In this document: positions 9,700-20,802 of the stretch, in pieces
How positions within the stretch are numbered: position 1 is the first letter of the stretch
How the letters are laid out: the number at the start of each line of letters is the position of its first letter
Position numbers and translations under genes: made by a program
The notes under the pieces: model-generated
What the model saw: only the letters and a program-made list of their open reading frames with translations
Told to the model about the DNA's origin: nothing
The model's database searches: none
Assembly (NCBI GenBank): GCA_035771175.1
Contig: JAYMFD010001077.1
Location: 124,001 to 188,000 of the forward strand
Direction of reading: 5' to 3'
Length of the DNA stretch: 64,000 bases
From: Paratinospora sagittata
Lineage: Eukaryota; Streptophyta; Magnoliopsida; Ranunculales; Menispermaceae

Positions 9700-10012
9700 A
9701 TGACTTACGCGACGGAAAACGTATTTAAAAGGTGAGATACAGGGAGCAGTTTGCGGCTAGTAGATCTCGTAAAGGCACCGAAAATGAAAAAAAAAGTGCA
9801 CCGAAAAGGGACATCGGTAGAAAAAGTTACTGCCCGTAGAACCAAGACGCAGCAGGTAGCGTTTTTCCTGTTTTTATTATATTTTCGCGGCGTTGGATAA
9901 CGTAAAATAGCAACTGTCAAGAACGAAAGACAAAATCGGTGAGAGAGTTTGAAAGGGAGTTCCGACGGGAGGGAAAAAAAAGAAGGAAAGAGAACGAAAG
10001 AAAAAATAAAAG

Positions 10013-10132
10013 AGGGGTGCAACACGAGGACTTCCCAGGAGGTCACCCATCCTAGTACTACTCTCGCCCAAGCACGCTTACCTGCGGAGTTCTGATGGGA
10101 TCCGGTGCATTAGTGCTGGTATGATTGCACCC
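10013..10132 (-). rRNA. 5S rRNA: 5S rRNA gene, copy 24
   Basis: Full 120 bp. T52G (box A) and G7A. Altered TATA-like element at 10155-10162. Confidence 0.96.
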
Positions 10133-10154
10133 ATGAGATACGCGACGGAAAACG

Positions 10155-10162
10155 TATTTCAA
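10155..10162 (-). promoter_or_regulatory. Altered TATA-like element of copy 24
   Basis: TTGAAATA, in a different local duplication from copies 9-22. Confidence 0.7.
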
Positions 10163-10444
10163 TGGTGAGATACAGGGAGCAGTTTGCGGCTAGTAGATCT
10201 CGTAAAGGCACCGAAAAAGAAAAAAAAGTGCACCGAAAACGGACATCGGTAGAAAAAGTTACTGCCCGTAGAACCAAGACGCAGCAGGTAGCATTTTTCC
10301 TGTTTTTATTATATTTTCGCGGCGTTGGATAACGTAAAATAGCAACTGTCAAGAACGAAAGACAAAATCGGTGAGAGAGTTTGAAAGGGAGTTCCGACGG
10401 GAGGGAAAAAAAAGAAGGAAAGAGAACGAAAGAAAAAATAAAAG

Positions 10445-10564
10445 AGGGGTGCAACACGAGGACTTCCCAGGAGGTCACCCATCCTAGTACTACTCTCGCC
10501 CAAGCACGCTTAACTGCGGAGTTCTAATGGGATCCGGTGCATTAGTGCTGTTATAATCGCACCA
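10445..10564 (-). rRNA. 5S rRNA: 5S rRNA gene, copy 25
   Basis: Full 120 bp. C39T, C14A (breaks C14-G65 in helix II), C10T and G1T (first transcribed base). The start-proximal damage makes a functional product doubtful. Confidence 0.94.
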
Positions 10565-10875
10565 ATGAGATACGCGACGGAAAACGTATTTAAATGGTGA
10601 GATACAGGGAGCAGTTTGCGGCTAGTAGATCTCGTAAAGGCACCGAAAATGAAAAAAAAGTGCACCGAAAACGGACATGGGTAGAAAAAGTTACTGCCCG
10701 TATAACGAAGACGCAGCAGGTAGCGTTTTTCCTGTTTTTATTATATTTTCGCGGCGTTGGATAACGTAAAATAGCAACTGTCAAGAACGAAAGACAAAAT
10801 CGGTGAGAGAGTTTGAAAGGGAGTTCCGACGGGAGGGAAAAAAAGAAGGAAAGAGAACGAAAGAAAAAATAAAAG

Positions 10876-10995
10876 AGGGGTGCAACACGAGGACTTCCCA
10901 GGAGGTCACCCATCCTAGTACTACTCTCGCCCAAGCACGCTTACCTGCGGAGTTCTGATGGGATCCGGTGCATTAGTGCTGGTATGATTGCACCC
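10876..10995 (-). rRNA. 5S rRNA: 5S rRNA gene, copy 26
   Basis: Full 120 bp. T52G and G7A, sister of copy 24. Altered TATA-like element at 11018-11025. Confidence 0.96.
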
Positions 10996-11017
10996 ATGAG
11001 ATACGCGACGGAAAACG

Positions 11018-11025
11018 TATTTCAA
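11018..11025 (-). promoter_or_regulatory. Altered TATA-like element of copy 26
   Basis: TTGAAATA, partner of the copy 24 element. No copy right of about 11.03 kb that I read carries this change. Confidence 0.7.
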
Positions 11026-11307
11026 TGGTGAGATACAGGGAGCAGTTTGCGGCTAGTAGATCTCGTAAAGGCACCGAAAAAGAAAAAAAAGTGCACCGAA
11101 AACGGACATCGGTAGAAAAAGTTACTGCCCGTAGAACCAAGACGCAGCAGGTAGCATTTTTCCTGTTTTTATTATATTTTCGCGGCGTTGGATAACGTAA
11201 AATAGCAACTGTCAAGAACGAAAGACAAAATCGGTGAGAGAGTTTGAAAGGGAGTTCCGACGGGAGGGAAAAAAAAGAAGGAAAGAGAACGAAAGAAAAA
11301 ATAAAAG

Positions 11308-11427
11308 AGGGGTGCAACACGAGGACTTCCCAGGAGGTCACCCATCCTAGTACTACTCTCGCCCAAGCACGCTTAACTGCGGAGTTCTAATGGGATCCGG
11401 TGCATTAGTGCTGTTATAATCGCACCA
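11308..11427 (-). rRNA. 5S rRNA: 5S rRNA gene, copy 27
   Basis: Full 120 bp. C39T, C14A, C10T and G1T, sister of copy 25 with the same doubtful 5' end. Confidence 0.94.
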
Positions 11428-11739
11428 ATGAGATACGCGACGGAAAACGTATTTAAATGGTGAGATACAGGGAGCAGTTTGCGGCTAGTAGATCTCGTAA
11501 AGGCACCGAAAATGAAAAAAAAGTGCACCGAAAACGGACATGGGTAGAAAAAGTTACTGCCCGTATAACGAAGACGCAGCAGGTAGCGTTTTTCCTGTTT
11601 TTATTATATTTTCGCGGCGTTGGATAACGTAAAATAGCAACTGTCAAGAACGAAAGACAAAATCGGTGAGAGATTTTGAAAGGGAGTTCCGACGGGAGGG
11701 AAAAAAAAGAAGGAAAAAGAACGAAAGAAAAAATAAAAG

Positions 11740-11859
11740 AGGGGTGCAACACGAGGACTTCCCAGGAGGTCACCCATCCTAATACTACTCTCGCCCAAGC
11801 ACGCTTAACTGCGGAGTTCTGATGGGATCCGGTGCATTAGTGCTGGTATGATCGCACCC
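11740..11859 (-). rRNA. 5S rRNA: 5S rRNA gene, copy 28
   Basis: Full 120 bp. Single difference: C78T, just before box C. One of the copies closest to consensus. Confidence 0.97.
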
Positions 11860-12171
11860 ATGAGATACGCGACGGAAAACGTATTTAAATGGTGAGATAC
11901 AGGGAGCAGTTTGCGGCTAGTAGATCTCGTAAAGGCACCGATAATGAAAAAAAAGTGCACCGAAAACGGACATCGGTAGAAAAAGTTACTGCCCGTAAAA
12001 CCAAGACGCAGCAGGTAGCGTTTTTCCTGTTTTTATTATATTTTCGCGGCGTTGGATAACGTAAAATAGCAACTGTCAAGAACGAAAGACAAAATCGGTG
12101 AGAGAGTTTGAAAGGGAGTTCCGACGGGAGGGAAAAAAAAGAAGGAAAAAGAACGAAAGAAAAAATAAAAG

Positions 12172-12291
12172 AGGGGTGCAACACGAGGAATTCCCAGGAG
12201 GTCACCCATCCTAGTACTACTCTCGGCCAAGCACGCTTAACTGCGGAGTTCTGATGGGATCCAGCGCATTAGTGCTGGTATGATCGCACCC
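12172..12291 (-). rRNA. 5S rRNA: 5S rRNA gene, copy 29
   Basis: Full 120 bp. G102T, G66C, C29T (helix III wobble) and A27G. Confidence 0.96.
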
Positions 12292-12603
12292 ATGAGATAC
12301 GCGACGGAAAACGTATTTAAATGGTGAGATACAGGGAGCAGTTTGCGGCTAGTAGATCTCGTAAAGGCACCGAAAATGAAAAAAAAGTGCACCGAAAACG
12401 GACATCGGTAGAAAAAGTTACTGCCCGTAGAACCAAGACGCAGCAGGTAGCGTTTTTCCTGTTTTTATTATATTTTCGCGGCGTTGGATAACAAAAAATA
12501 GCAACTGTCAAGAACGAAAGACAAAATCGGTGAGAGAGTTTGAAAGGGAGTTCCGACTGGAGGGAAAAAAAAGAAGGAAAGAGAACGAAAGAAAAAATAA
12601 AAG

Positions 12604-12723
12604 AGGGGTGCAACACGAGGACTTCCCAGGAGGTCACCCTTCCTAGTACTACTCTCTCCCAAGCACGCTTACCTGCGGAGTTCTGATGGGATCCGGTGCA
12701 TTAGTGCTGATATGATCGCACCC
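12604..12723 (-). rRNA. 5S rRNA: 5S rRNA gene, copy 30
   Basis: Full 120 bp. T84A (box C), C67A (intermediate element), T52G (box A) and C14T. All three internal promoter elements are hit. Confidence 0.95.
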
Positions 12724-13035
12724 ATGAGATACGCGACGGAAAAGGTATTTAAATGGTGAGATACAGGGAGCAGTTTGCGGCTAGTAGATCTCGTAAAGGC
12801 ACCGAAAATGAAAAAAAAGTGCACCGAAAACGGACATCGGTAGAAAAAGTTACTGCCCGTAGAACGAAGACGCAGCAGGTAGCGTTTTTCCTGTTTTTAT
12901 TATATTTTCGCGGCGTTGGATAACGTAAAATAGCAACTGTCAAGAACGAAAGACAAAATCGGTGAGAGAGTTTGAAAGGGAGTTCCGACGGGAGGGAAAA
13001 AAAAGAAGGAAAGAGAACGAAAGAAAAAATAAAAG

Positions 13036-13155
13036 AGGGGTGCAACACGAGGACTTCCCAGGAGGTCACCCATCCTAGTACTAATCTCGCCGAAGCACGC
13101 TTAACTGCGGAGTTCTAATGGGATCCGGTGCATTAGTGCTGGTATGATCGCACCC
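13036..13155 (-). rRNA. 5S rRNA: 5S rRNA gene, copy 31
   Basis: Full 120 bp. G72T (intermediate element), G64C (box A, breaks C15-G64 in helix II) and C39T. Confidence 0.95.
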
Positions 13156-13467
13156 ATGAGATACGCGACGGAAAACGTATTTAAATGGTGAGAGACAGGG
13201 AGCAGTTTCCAGCTAGTAGATCTCGTAAAGGCACCGAAAATGAAAAAAAAGTGCAACGAAAATGGAAATCGGTAGAAAAAGTTACTGCCCGTAGAACCAA
13301 TACGCAGCAGGTAGCGTTTTTCCTGTTTTTCTTATATTTTCGCTGCGTTGGATAACGTAAAATAGCAACTGTCAAGAACGAAAGACAAAATCGGTGATAG
13401 AGTTTGAAAGGGAGTTCCGACGGGAGGGAAAAAAAAGAATGAAATAGAACGAAAGAAAAAATAAAAG

Positions 13468-13587
13468 AAGGGTGCAACACGAGGACTTCCCAGGAGGTCA
13501 CCCATCCTAGTACTACCCTCGCCCAAGCACGCTTAACTACGGAGTTCTGATGGGATCCGGTGCATTAGTGCTGGTATGATCGCACAC
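13468..13587 (-). rRNA. 5S rRNA: 5S rRNA gene, copy 32
   Basis: Full 120 bp. C119T, A71G (intermediate element), C49T and G2T (breaks G2-C117 in helix I). Confidence 0.95.
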
Positions 13588-13898
13588 ATGAGATACGCGA
13601 CGGAAAACGTATTTAAATGGTGAGATACAGGGAGCAGTTTGCGGCTAGTAGATCTCGTAAAGGCACCGAAAATGAAAAAAAAGTGCACCGAAAACGGACA
13701 TCGGTAGAAAAAGTTACTGCCCGTAGAACTAAGACGCAGCAGGTAGCGTTTTTCCTGTTTTTATTATATTTTCGCGGCGTTGGATAACGTAAAATAGCAA
13801 CTGTCAAGAACGAAAGACAAAATCGGTGATAGAGTTTGAAAAAGAGTTCCGACGGGAGGGAAAAAAAGAAGGAAAGAGAACGAAAGAAAAAATAAAAA

Positions 13899-14018
13899 AG
13901 GGGTGCAACACGAGGACTTCCCAGGAGGTCACCCTTCCTAGTACTACTCTCGCCCAAGCGCGCTTAACTGCGGAGTTCTGATGGGATCCGGTGCGTTAGA
14001 GCTGGTATGATCGCACCC
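13899..14018 (-). rRNA. 5S rRNA: 5S rRNA gene, copy 33
   Basis: Full 120 bp. T84A (box C), T59C (box A), T24C and A19T. Positions 19 and 59 face each other in helix II and are both changed, leaving U-C rather than a restored pair. Confidence 0.95.
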
Positions 14019-14330
14019 ATGAGATACGCGACGAAAAACGTATTTAAATGGTGAGATACAGGGAGCAGTTTGCGGCTAGTAGATCTCGTAAAGGCACCGA
14101 AAATGAAAAAAAAGTGCACCGAAAACGGACATCAGTAGAAAAAGTTACTGCCCGTATAACCAAGACGCAGCAGGTAGCGTTTTTCCTGTTTTTATTATAT
14201 TTTCGCGGCGTTGGATAACGTAAAATAGCAACTGTCAAGAACGAAGACAAAATCGGTGATAGAGTTTGAAAGGGAGTTCCGACGGGAGGGAAAAAAAAAG
14301 AAGGAAAGAGAACGAAAGAAAAAATAAAAG

Positions 14331-14450
14331 AGAGGTGCAACACGAGGACTTCCCAGGAGGTCACCCATCCTAGTACTCCCCTCGCCCAAGCACTCTTAAC
14401 TGCGGAGTTCTGATGGGATCCGGTGCATTAGTGCTGGTATGATCGCACAC
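14331..14450 (-). rRNA. 5S rRNA: 5S rRNA gene, copy 34
   Basis: Full 120 bp. C118T, T73G, A71G, C57A (box A) and G2T. Two adjacent helix I pairs are weakened. Its spacer to the left lacks one A (CGAAGAC for CGAAAGAC). Confidence 0.94.
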
Positions 14451-14762
14451 ATGAGATACGCGACGGAAAACGTATTTAAATGGTGAGATACAGGGAGCAG
14501 TTTGCAGCTAGTAGATCTCGTAAAGGCACCGAAAATGAAAAAAAAGTGCACCGAAAACGGACATGGGTAGAAAAAGTTACTGCCCGTATAACCAAGACGC
14601 AGCAGGTAGCGTTTTTCCTGTTTTTATTATATTTTCGCGGCGTTGGATAACGTAAAATAGCAACTGTCAAGAACGAAAGACAAAATCGGTGAGAGAGTAT
14701 GAAAGGGAGTTCCGACGGGAGGGAAAAAAAAGAAGGAAAGAGAACGAAAGAAAAAATAAAAG

Positions 14763-14882
14763 AGGGGTGCAACACGAGGACTTCCCAGGAGGTCACCCAT
14801 CCTAGTACTACTCTCGCCCATGCGCGCTTAACTTCGGAGTTCTGATGGGATCCGGCGCATTAGTGCTGGTATGATCGCACCC
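14763..14882 (-). rRNA. 5S rRNA: 5S rRNA gene, copy 35
   Basis: Full 120 bp. T62A, T59C (box A), C49A and A27G. Confidence 0.96.
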
Positions 14883-15193
14883 ATGAGATACGCGACGGAA
14901 AACGTATTTAAATGGTGAGATACAGGGAGCAGTTTGCGGCTAGTAGATCTCGTAAATGCACCGAAAATGAAAAAAAGTGCACCGAAAACGGATATCGGTA
15001 GAAAAAGTTACTGCCCGTAAAACCAAGACGCAGCAGGTAGCGTTTTTCCTGTTTTTATTATATTTTCGCGGCGTTGGACTACAAAAAATAGCAACTGTCA
15101 AGAACGAAAGACAAAATCGGTGAGAGAGTTTGAAAGGGAGTTCCGACGGGAGGGAAAAAAAAGAAGGAAAAAGAACGAAAGAAAAAATAAAAG

Positions 15194-15313
15194 AGGGGTG
15201 CAACACGAGGACTTCCCAGGAGGTCACCCATCCTAGTACTACTCTCGCCCAAGCACGCTTAACTGCGGAGTTCTGATGGGATCCGGCGCATTAGTGCTGG
15301 TTTGATCGCACCC
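15194..15313 (-). rRNA. 5S rRNA: 5S rRNA gene, copy 36
   Basis: Full 120 bp. A27G and T12A. Box A, IE and box C are intact. Confidence 0.97.
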
Positions 15314-15625
15314 ATGAGATACGCGACGGAAAACGTATTTAAATGGTGAGATACAGGGAGCAGTTTGCGGCTAGTAGATCTCGTAAAGGCACCGAAAATG
15401 AAAAAAAAGTGCACCGAAAACGGAAATCAGTAGAAAAAGTTACTGCCCGTATAACCAAGACGCAGCAGGTAGCGTTTTTCCTGTTTTTATTATATTTTCG
15501 CTGCGTTGGATAACGTAAAATAGCAACTGTCAAGAACGAAAGACAAAATCGGTGATAGAGTTTGAAAGGGAGTTCCGACGGGAGGGAAAAAAAAGAATGA
15601 AATAGAACGAAAGAAAAAATAAAAG

Positions 15626-15745
15626 AAGGGTGCAACACGAGGACTTCCCAGGAGGTCACCCATCCTAGTACTACCCTCGCCCAAGCACGCTTAACTGCGG
15701 AGTTCTGATGGGATCCGGCGCATTAGTGCTGGTTTGATCGCACCC
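15626..15745 (-). rRNA. 5S rRNA: 5S rRNA gene, copy 37
   Basis: Full 120 bp. C119T, A71G, A27G and T12A. It combines the 3' half of the copy 32 family with the 5' half of the copy 36 family, as expected of unequal crossover or gene conversion inside the gene. Confidence 0.96.
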
Positions 15746-16056
15746 ATGAGATACGCGACGGAAAACGTATTTAAATGGTGAGATACAGGGAGCAGTTTGC
15801 GGCTAGTAGATCTCGTAAAGGCACCGAAAATGAAAAAAAGTGCACCGAAAACGGATATCGGTAGAAAAAGTTACTGCCCGTAAAACCAAGACGCAGCAGG
15901 TAGCGTTTTTCCTGTTTTTATTATATTTTCGCGGCGTTGGACTACAAAAAATAGCAACTGTCAAGAACGAAAGACAAAATCGGTGAGAGAGTTTGAAAGG
16001 GAGTTCCGACGGGAGGGAAAAAAAAGAAGGAAAAAGAACGAAAGAAAAAATAAAAG

Positions 16057-16176
16057 AGGGGTGCAACACGAGGACTTCCCAGGAGGTCACCCATCCTAGT
16101 ACTACTCTCGCCCAAGCACGCTTAACTGCGGAGTTCTGATGGGATCCGGCGCATTAGTGCTGGTTTGATCGCACCC
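16057..16176 (-). rRNA. 5S rRNA: 5S rRNA gene, copy 38
   Basis: Full 120 bp. A27G and T12A. Gene and spacer nearly match copy 39, a recent one-unit duplication. Confidence 0.97.
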
Positions 16177-16487
16177 ATGAGATACGCGACGGAAAACGTA
16201 TTTAAATGGTGAGATACAGGGAGCAGTTCGCGGCTAGTAGATCTCGTAAAGGCACCGAAAATGAAAAAAAGTGCACCGAAAACGGATATCGGTAGAAAAA
16301 GTTACTGCCCGTAAAACCAAGACGCAGCAGGTAGCGTTTTTCCTGTTTTTATTATATTTTCGCGGCGTTGGACTACAAAAAATAGCAACTGTCAAGAACG
16401 AAAGACAAAATCGGTGAGAGAGTTTGAAAGGGAGTTCCGACGGGAGGGAAAAAAAAGAAGGAAAAAGAACGAAAGAAAAAATAAAAG

Positions 16488-16607
16488 AGGGGTGCAACAC
16501 GAGGACTTCCCAGGAGGTCACCCATCCTAGTACTACTCTCGCCCAAGCACGCTTAACTGCGGAGTTCTGATGGGATCCGGCGCATTAGTGCTGGTTTGAT
16601 CGCACCC
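16488..16607 (-). rRNA. 5S rRNA: 5S rRNA gene, copy 39
   Basis: Full 120 bp. A27G and T12A, direct tandem sister of copy 38. Confidence 0.97.
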
Positions 16608-16919
16608 ATGAGATACGCGACGGAAAACGTATTTAAATGGTGAGATACAGGGAGCAGTTTGCGGCTAGTAGATCTCGTAAAGGCACCGAAAATGAAAAAA
16701 AAGTGCACCGAAAACGGAAATCAGTAGAAAAAGTTACTGCCCGTATAACCAAGACGCAGCAGGTAGCGTTTTTCCTGTTTTTATTATATTTTCGCTGCGT
16801 TGGATAACGTAAAATAGCAACTGTCAAGAACGAAAGACAAAATCGGAGATAGAGTTTGAAAGGGAGTTCCGACGGGAGGGAAAAAAAAGAATGAAATAGA
16901 ACGAAAGAAAAAATAAAAG

Positions 16920-17039
16920 AAGGGTGCAACACGAGGACTTCCCAGGAGGTCACCCATCCTAGTACTACCCTCGCCCAAGCACGCTTAACTGCGGAGTTCT
17001 GATGGGATCCGGTGCATTAGTGCTGGTATGATCGCACAC
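16920..17039 (-). rRNA. 5S rRNA: 5S rRNA gene, copy 40
   Basis: Full 120 bp. C119T, A71G and G2T. Partner of copy 32, 3,452 bp to the left. Confidence 0.95.
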
Positions 17040-17350
17040 ATGAGATACGCGACGGAAAACGTATTTAAATGGTGAGATACAGGGAGCAGTTTGCGGCTAG
17101 TAGATCTCGTAAAGGCACCGAAAATGAAAAAAAAGTGCACCGAAAACGGACATCGGTAGAAAAAGTTACTGCCCGTAGAACTAAGACGCAGCAGGTAGCG
17201 TTTTTCCTGTTTTTATTATATTTTCGCGGCGTTGGATAACGTAAAATAGCAACTGTCAAGAACGAAAGACAAAATCGGTGATAGAGTTTGAAAAAGAGTT
17301 CCGACGGGAGGGAAAAAAAGAAGGAAAGAGAACGAAAGAAAAAATAAAAA

Positions 17351-17470
17351 AGGGGTGCAACACGAGGACTTCCCAGGAGGTCACCCTTCCTAGTACTACT
17401 CTCGCCCAAGCGCGCTTAACTGCGGAGTTCTGATGGGATCCGGTGCGTTAGAGCTGGTATGATCGCACCC
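17351..17470 (-). rRNA. 5S rRNA: 5S rRNA gene, copy 41
   Basis: Full 120 bp. T84A, T59C, T24C and A19T, partner of copy 33. Confidence 0.95.
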
Positions 17471-17782
17471 ATGAGATACGCGACGAAAAACGTATTTAAA
17501 TGGTGAGATACAGGGAGCAGTTTGCGGCTAGTAGATCTCGTAAAGGCACCGAAAATGAAAAAAAAGTGCACCGAAAACGGACATGGGTAGAAAAAGTTAC
17601 TGCCCGTATAACCAAGACGCAGCAGGTAGCGTTTTTCCTGTTTTTATTATATTTTCGCGGCGTTGGATAACGTAAAATAGCAACTGTCAAGAACGAAAGA
17701 CAAAATCGGTGAGAGAGTATGAAAGGGAGTTCCGACGGGAGGAAAAAAAAAGAAGGAAAGAGAACGAAAGAAAAAATAAAAG

Positions 17783-17902
17783 AGAGGTGCAACACGAGGA
17801 CTTCCCAGGAGGTCACCCATCCTAGTACTCCCCTCGCCCTAGCACTCTTAACTGCGGAGTTCTGATGGGATCCGGTGCATTAGTGCTGGTATGATCGCAC
17901 AC
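17783..17902 (-). rRNA. 5S rRNA: 5S rRNA gene, copy 42
   Basis: Full 120 bp. C118T, T73G, A71G, T63A, C57A and G2T. Partner of copy 34 with one further box A change. Six substitutions make it among the most divergent full-length genes. Confidence 0.94.
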
Positions 17903-18214
17903 ATGAGATACGCGACGGAAAACGTATTTAAATGGTGAGATACAGGGAGCAGTTTGCAGCTAGTAGATCTCGTAAAGGCACCGAAAATGAAAAAAAAGTG
18001 CACCGAAAACGGACATGGGTAGAAAAAGTTACTGCCCGTATAACCAAGACGCAGCAGGTAGCGTTTTTCCTGTTTTTATTATATTTTCGCGGCGTTGGAT
18101 AACGTAAAATAGCAACTGTCAAGAACGAAAGACAAAATCGGTGAGAGAGTATGAAAGGGAGTTCCGACGGGAGGAAAAAAAAAGAAGGAAAGAGAACGAA
18201 AGAAAAAATAAAAG

Positions 18215-18334
18215 AGGGGTGCAACACGAGGACTTCCCAGGAGGTCACCCATCCTAGTACTACTCTCGCCCATGCGCGCTTAACTTCGGAGTTCTGATGG
18301 GATCCGGCGCATTAGTGCTGGTATGATCGCACCC
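18215..18334 (-). rRNA. 5S rRNA: 5S rRNA gene, copy 43
   Basis: Full 120 bp. T62A, T59C, C49A and A27G, same allele as copy 35. Confidence 0.96.
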
Positions 18335-18646
18335 ATGAGATACGCGACGGAAAACGTATTTAAATGGTGAGATACAGGGAGCAGTTTGCGGCTAGTAGAT
18401 CTCGTAAATGCACCGAAAATGAAAAAAAAGTGCACCGAAAACGGACATCGGTAGAAAAAGTTACTGCCCGTAGAACCAAGACGCAGCAGGTAGCGTTTTT
18501 CCTGTTTTTATTATATTTTCGCGGCGTTGGATAACGTAAAATAGCAACTGTCAAGAACGAAAGACAAAATCGGTAAGAGAGTTTGAAAGGGAGTTCCGAC
18601 GGGAGGGAAAAAAAAGAAGGAAAGAGAACGAAAGAAAAAATAAAAG

Positions 18647-18766
18647 AGGGGTGCAACACGAGGACTGCCCAGGAGGTCACCCATCCTAGTACTACTCTCG
18701 CCCATGCGCGCTTACCTGCGGAGTTCTGATGGGATCCGGTGCATTAGTGCTGGTATGATCGCACCC
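18647..18766 (-). rRNA. 5S rRNA: 5S rRNA gene, copy 44
   Basis: Full 120 bp. A100C, T62A, T59C and T52G. Three changes in box A. Confidence 0.96.
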
Positions 18767-19077
18767 ATGAGATACGCGACGGAAAACGTATTTAAATGGT
18801 GAGATACAGGGAGTAGTTTGCGGCTAGTAGATCTCGTAAAGGCACCGAAAATGAAAAAAAAGTGCACCGAAAACGGACATCGGTAGAAAAAGTTACTGCC
18901 CGTAGAACCAAGAGGCAGCAGGTAGCGTTTTTCCTGTTTTTATTATATTTTCGAGGCTTTGGATAACGTAAAATAGCAACTGTCAAGAACGAAAGACAAA
19001 ATCGGTGAGAGAGTATGAAAGGGAGTTCCGACGGGAGGAAAAAAAAGAAGGAAAGAGAACGAAAGAAAAAATAAAAG

Positions 19078-19197
19078 AGGGGTGCAACACGAGGACTTCC
19101 CAGGAGGTCACCCATCCTAGAACTACTCTCGCCCATGCGCGCTTAACTGCGGAGTTCTGATGGGATCCGGCGCATTAGTGCTGGTATGATCGCACCC
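19078..19197 (-). rRNA. 5S rRNA: 5S rRNA gene, copy 45
   Basis: Full 120 bp. A77T, T62A, T59C and A27G. Confidence 0.96.
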
Positions 19198-19508
19198 ATG
19201 AGATACGCGACGGAAAACGTATTTAAATGGTGAGATACAGGGAGCAGTTTGCGGCTAGTAAATCTCGTAAAGGCACCGAAAATGAAAAAAAGTGCACCGA
19301 AAACGGACATCGGTAGAAAAAGTTACTGCCCGTAGAACCAAGACGCAGCAGGTAGCGTTTTTCTTGTTTTTATTATATTTTCGTGGCGTTGGATAACGTA
19401 AAATAGCAACTGTCAAGAACGAAAGACAAAATCGGTAAGAGAGTTTGAAAGGGAGTTCCGACGGGAGGGAAAAAAAAGAAGGAAAGAGAACGAAAGAAAA
19501 AATAAAAG

Positions 19509-19628
19509 AGGGGTGCAACACGAGGACTTCCCAGGAGGTCACCCAACCTAGTACTACTCTCGCCCAAGCACGCTTAACTGCGGAGTTCTGATGGGATCCG
19601 GTGCATTAGTGCTGGTATGATCGCACCC
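19509..19628 (-). rRNA. 5S rRNA: 5S rRNA gene, copy 46
   Basis: Full 120 bp. Single difference: A83T in box C. Box A is the consensus form. Confidence 0.97.
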
Positions 19629-19940
19629 ATGAGATACGCGACGGAAAACGTATTTAAATGGTGAGAGACAGGGAGCAGTTTCCAGCTAGTAGATCTCGTA
19701 AAGGCACCGAAAATGAAAAAAAAGTGCAACGAAAATGGAAATCGGTAGAAAAAGTTACTGCCCGTAGAACCAAGACGCAGCAGGTAGCGTTTTTCATTTT
19801 TTTATTATATTTTCGCGGCGTTGGATAACGTAAAATAGCAACTGTTAAGAACGAAAGACAAAATCGGTGAGAGAGTTTGAAAGGGAGTTCCGACGGGAGG
19901 GAAAAAAAAGAAGGAAAGAGAACGAAAGAAAAAATAAAAG

Positions 19941-20060
19941 AGGGGTGCAACACGAGGACTTCCCAGGAGGTCACCCATCCTAGTACTACTCTCGCCCAAG
20001 CACGCTTAACTGCGGAGTTCTGATGGGATCCGGTGCATTAGTGGTGGTATGATCGCACCC
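19941..20060 (-). rRNA. 5S rRNA: 5S rRNA gene, copy 47
   Basis: Full 120 bp. Single difference: G17C, which breaks G17-C61 in helix II. The internal promoter is intact. Confidence 0.97.
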
Positions 20061-20371
20061 ATGGGATACGCGACGGAAAACGTATTTAAATGGTGAGATA
20101 CAGGGAGCAGTTTGCGGCTAGTAGATCTCGTAAAGGCACCGAAAATAAAAAAAAATGCACCGAAAACGGACATCGGTAGAAAAAGTTACTGCCCGTAGAA
20201 CCAAGACGCAGCAGGTAGCGTTTTTCATTTTTTTATTATATTTTCGCGGCGTTGGATAACGTAAAATAGCAACTGTTAAGAACGAAAGACAAAATCGGTG
20301 AGAGAGTTTGAAAGGGAGTTCCGACGGGAGGGAAAAAAAAGAAGGAAAGAGAACGAAAGAAAAAATAAAAG

Positions 20372-20491
20372 AGGGGTGCAACACGAGGACTTCCCAGGAG
20401 GTCACCCATCCTAGTACTACTCTCGCCCAAGCACGCTTAACTGCGGAGTTCTGATGGGATCCGGTGCATTAGTGGTGGTATGATCGCACCC
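20372..20491 (-). rRNA. 5S rRNA: 5S rRNA gene, copy 48
   Basis: Full 120 bp. G17C only, tandem sister of copy 47. Confidence 0.97.
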
Positions 20492-20802
20492 ATGGGATAC
20501 GCGACGGAAAACGTATTTAAATGGTGAGATACAGGGAGCAGTTTGCGGCTAGTAGATCTCGTAAAGGCACCGAAAATAAAAAAAAATGCACCGAAAACGG
20601 ACATCGGTAGAAAAAGTTACTGCCCGTAGAACCAAGACGCAGCAGGTAGCGTTTTACCTGTTTTTATTATATTTTCGCGGCGTTGGATAACGTAAAATAG
20701 CAACTGTCAAGAACGAAAGACAAAATCGGTGAGAGAGTATGAAAGGGAGTTCCGACGGGAGGAAAAAAAAAGAAGGAAAGAGAACGAAAGAAAAAATAAA
20801 AG

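Larger units (their letters stand above)
10013..10875. repeat. 863-bp duplication, unit 1 (copies 24-25)
   Basis: Two 5S units that recur at 10876. Diagnostic marks are G7A in the first gene, and C39T, C14A, C10T and G1T in the second. Confidence 0.9.
10876..11738. repeat. 863-bp duplication, unit 2 (copies 26-27)
   Basis: Repeats 10013-10875, including the spacer mark CATGGG after the second gene. The match fades in the last spacer near 11.66 kb. Confidence 0.88.
18215..20802. repeat. 2,588-bp higher-order repeat, unit 1 (copies 43-48)
   Basis: Six 5S units in a fixed order of families (C49A; A100C; A77T; A83T; G17C; G17C) that recur without change 2,588 bp to the right. Confidence 0.93.

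Noticed and set aside
15194..17039. A fixed higher-order repeat over copies 36-40
   Set aside because: Copies 36, 38 and 39 share an allele, but copies 37 and 40 differ from each other at both ends. The pattern is better explained by single-unit duplication and a recombinant gene.
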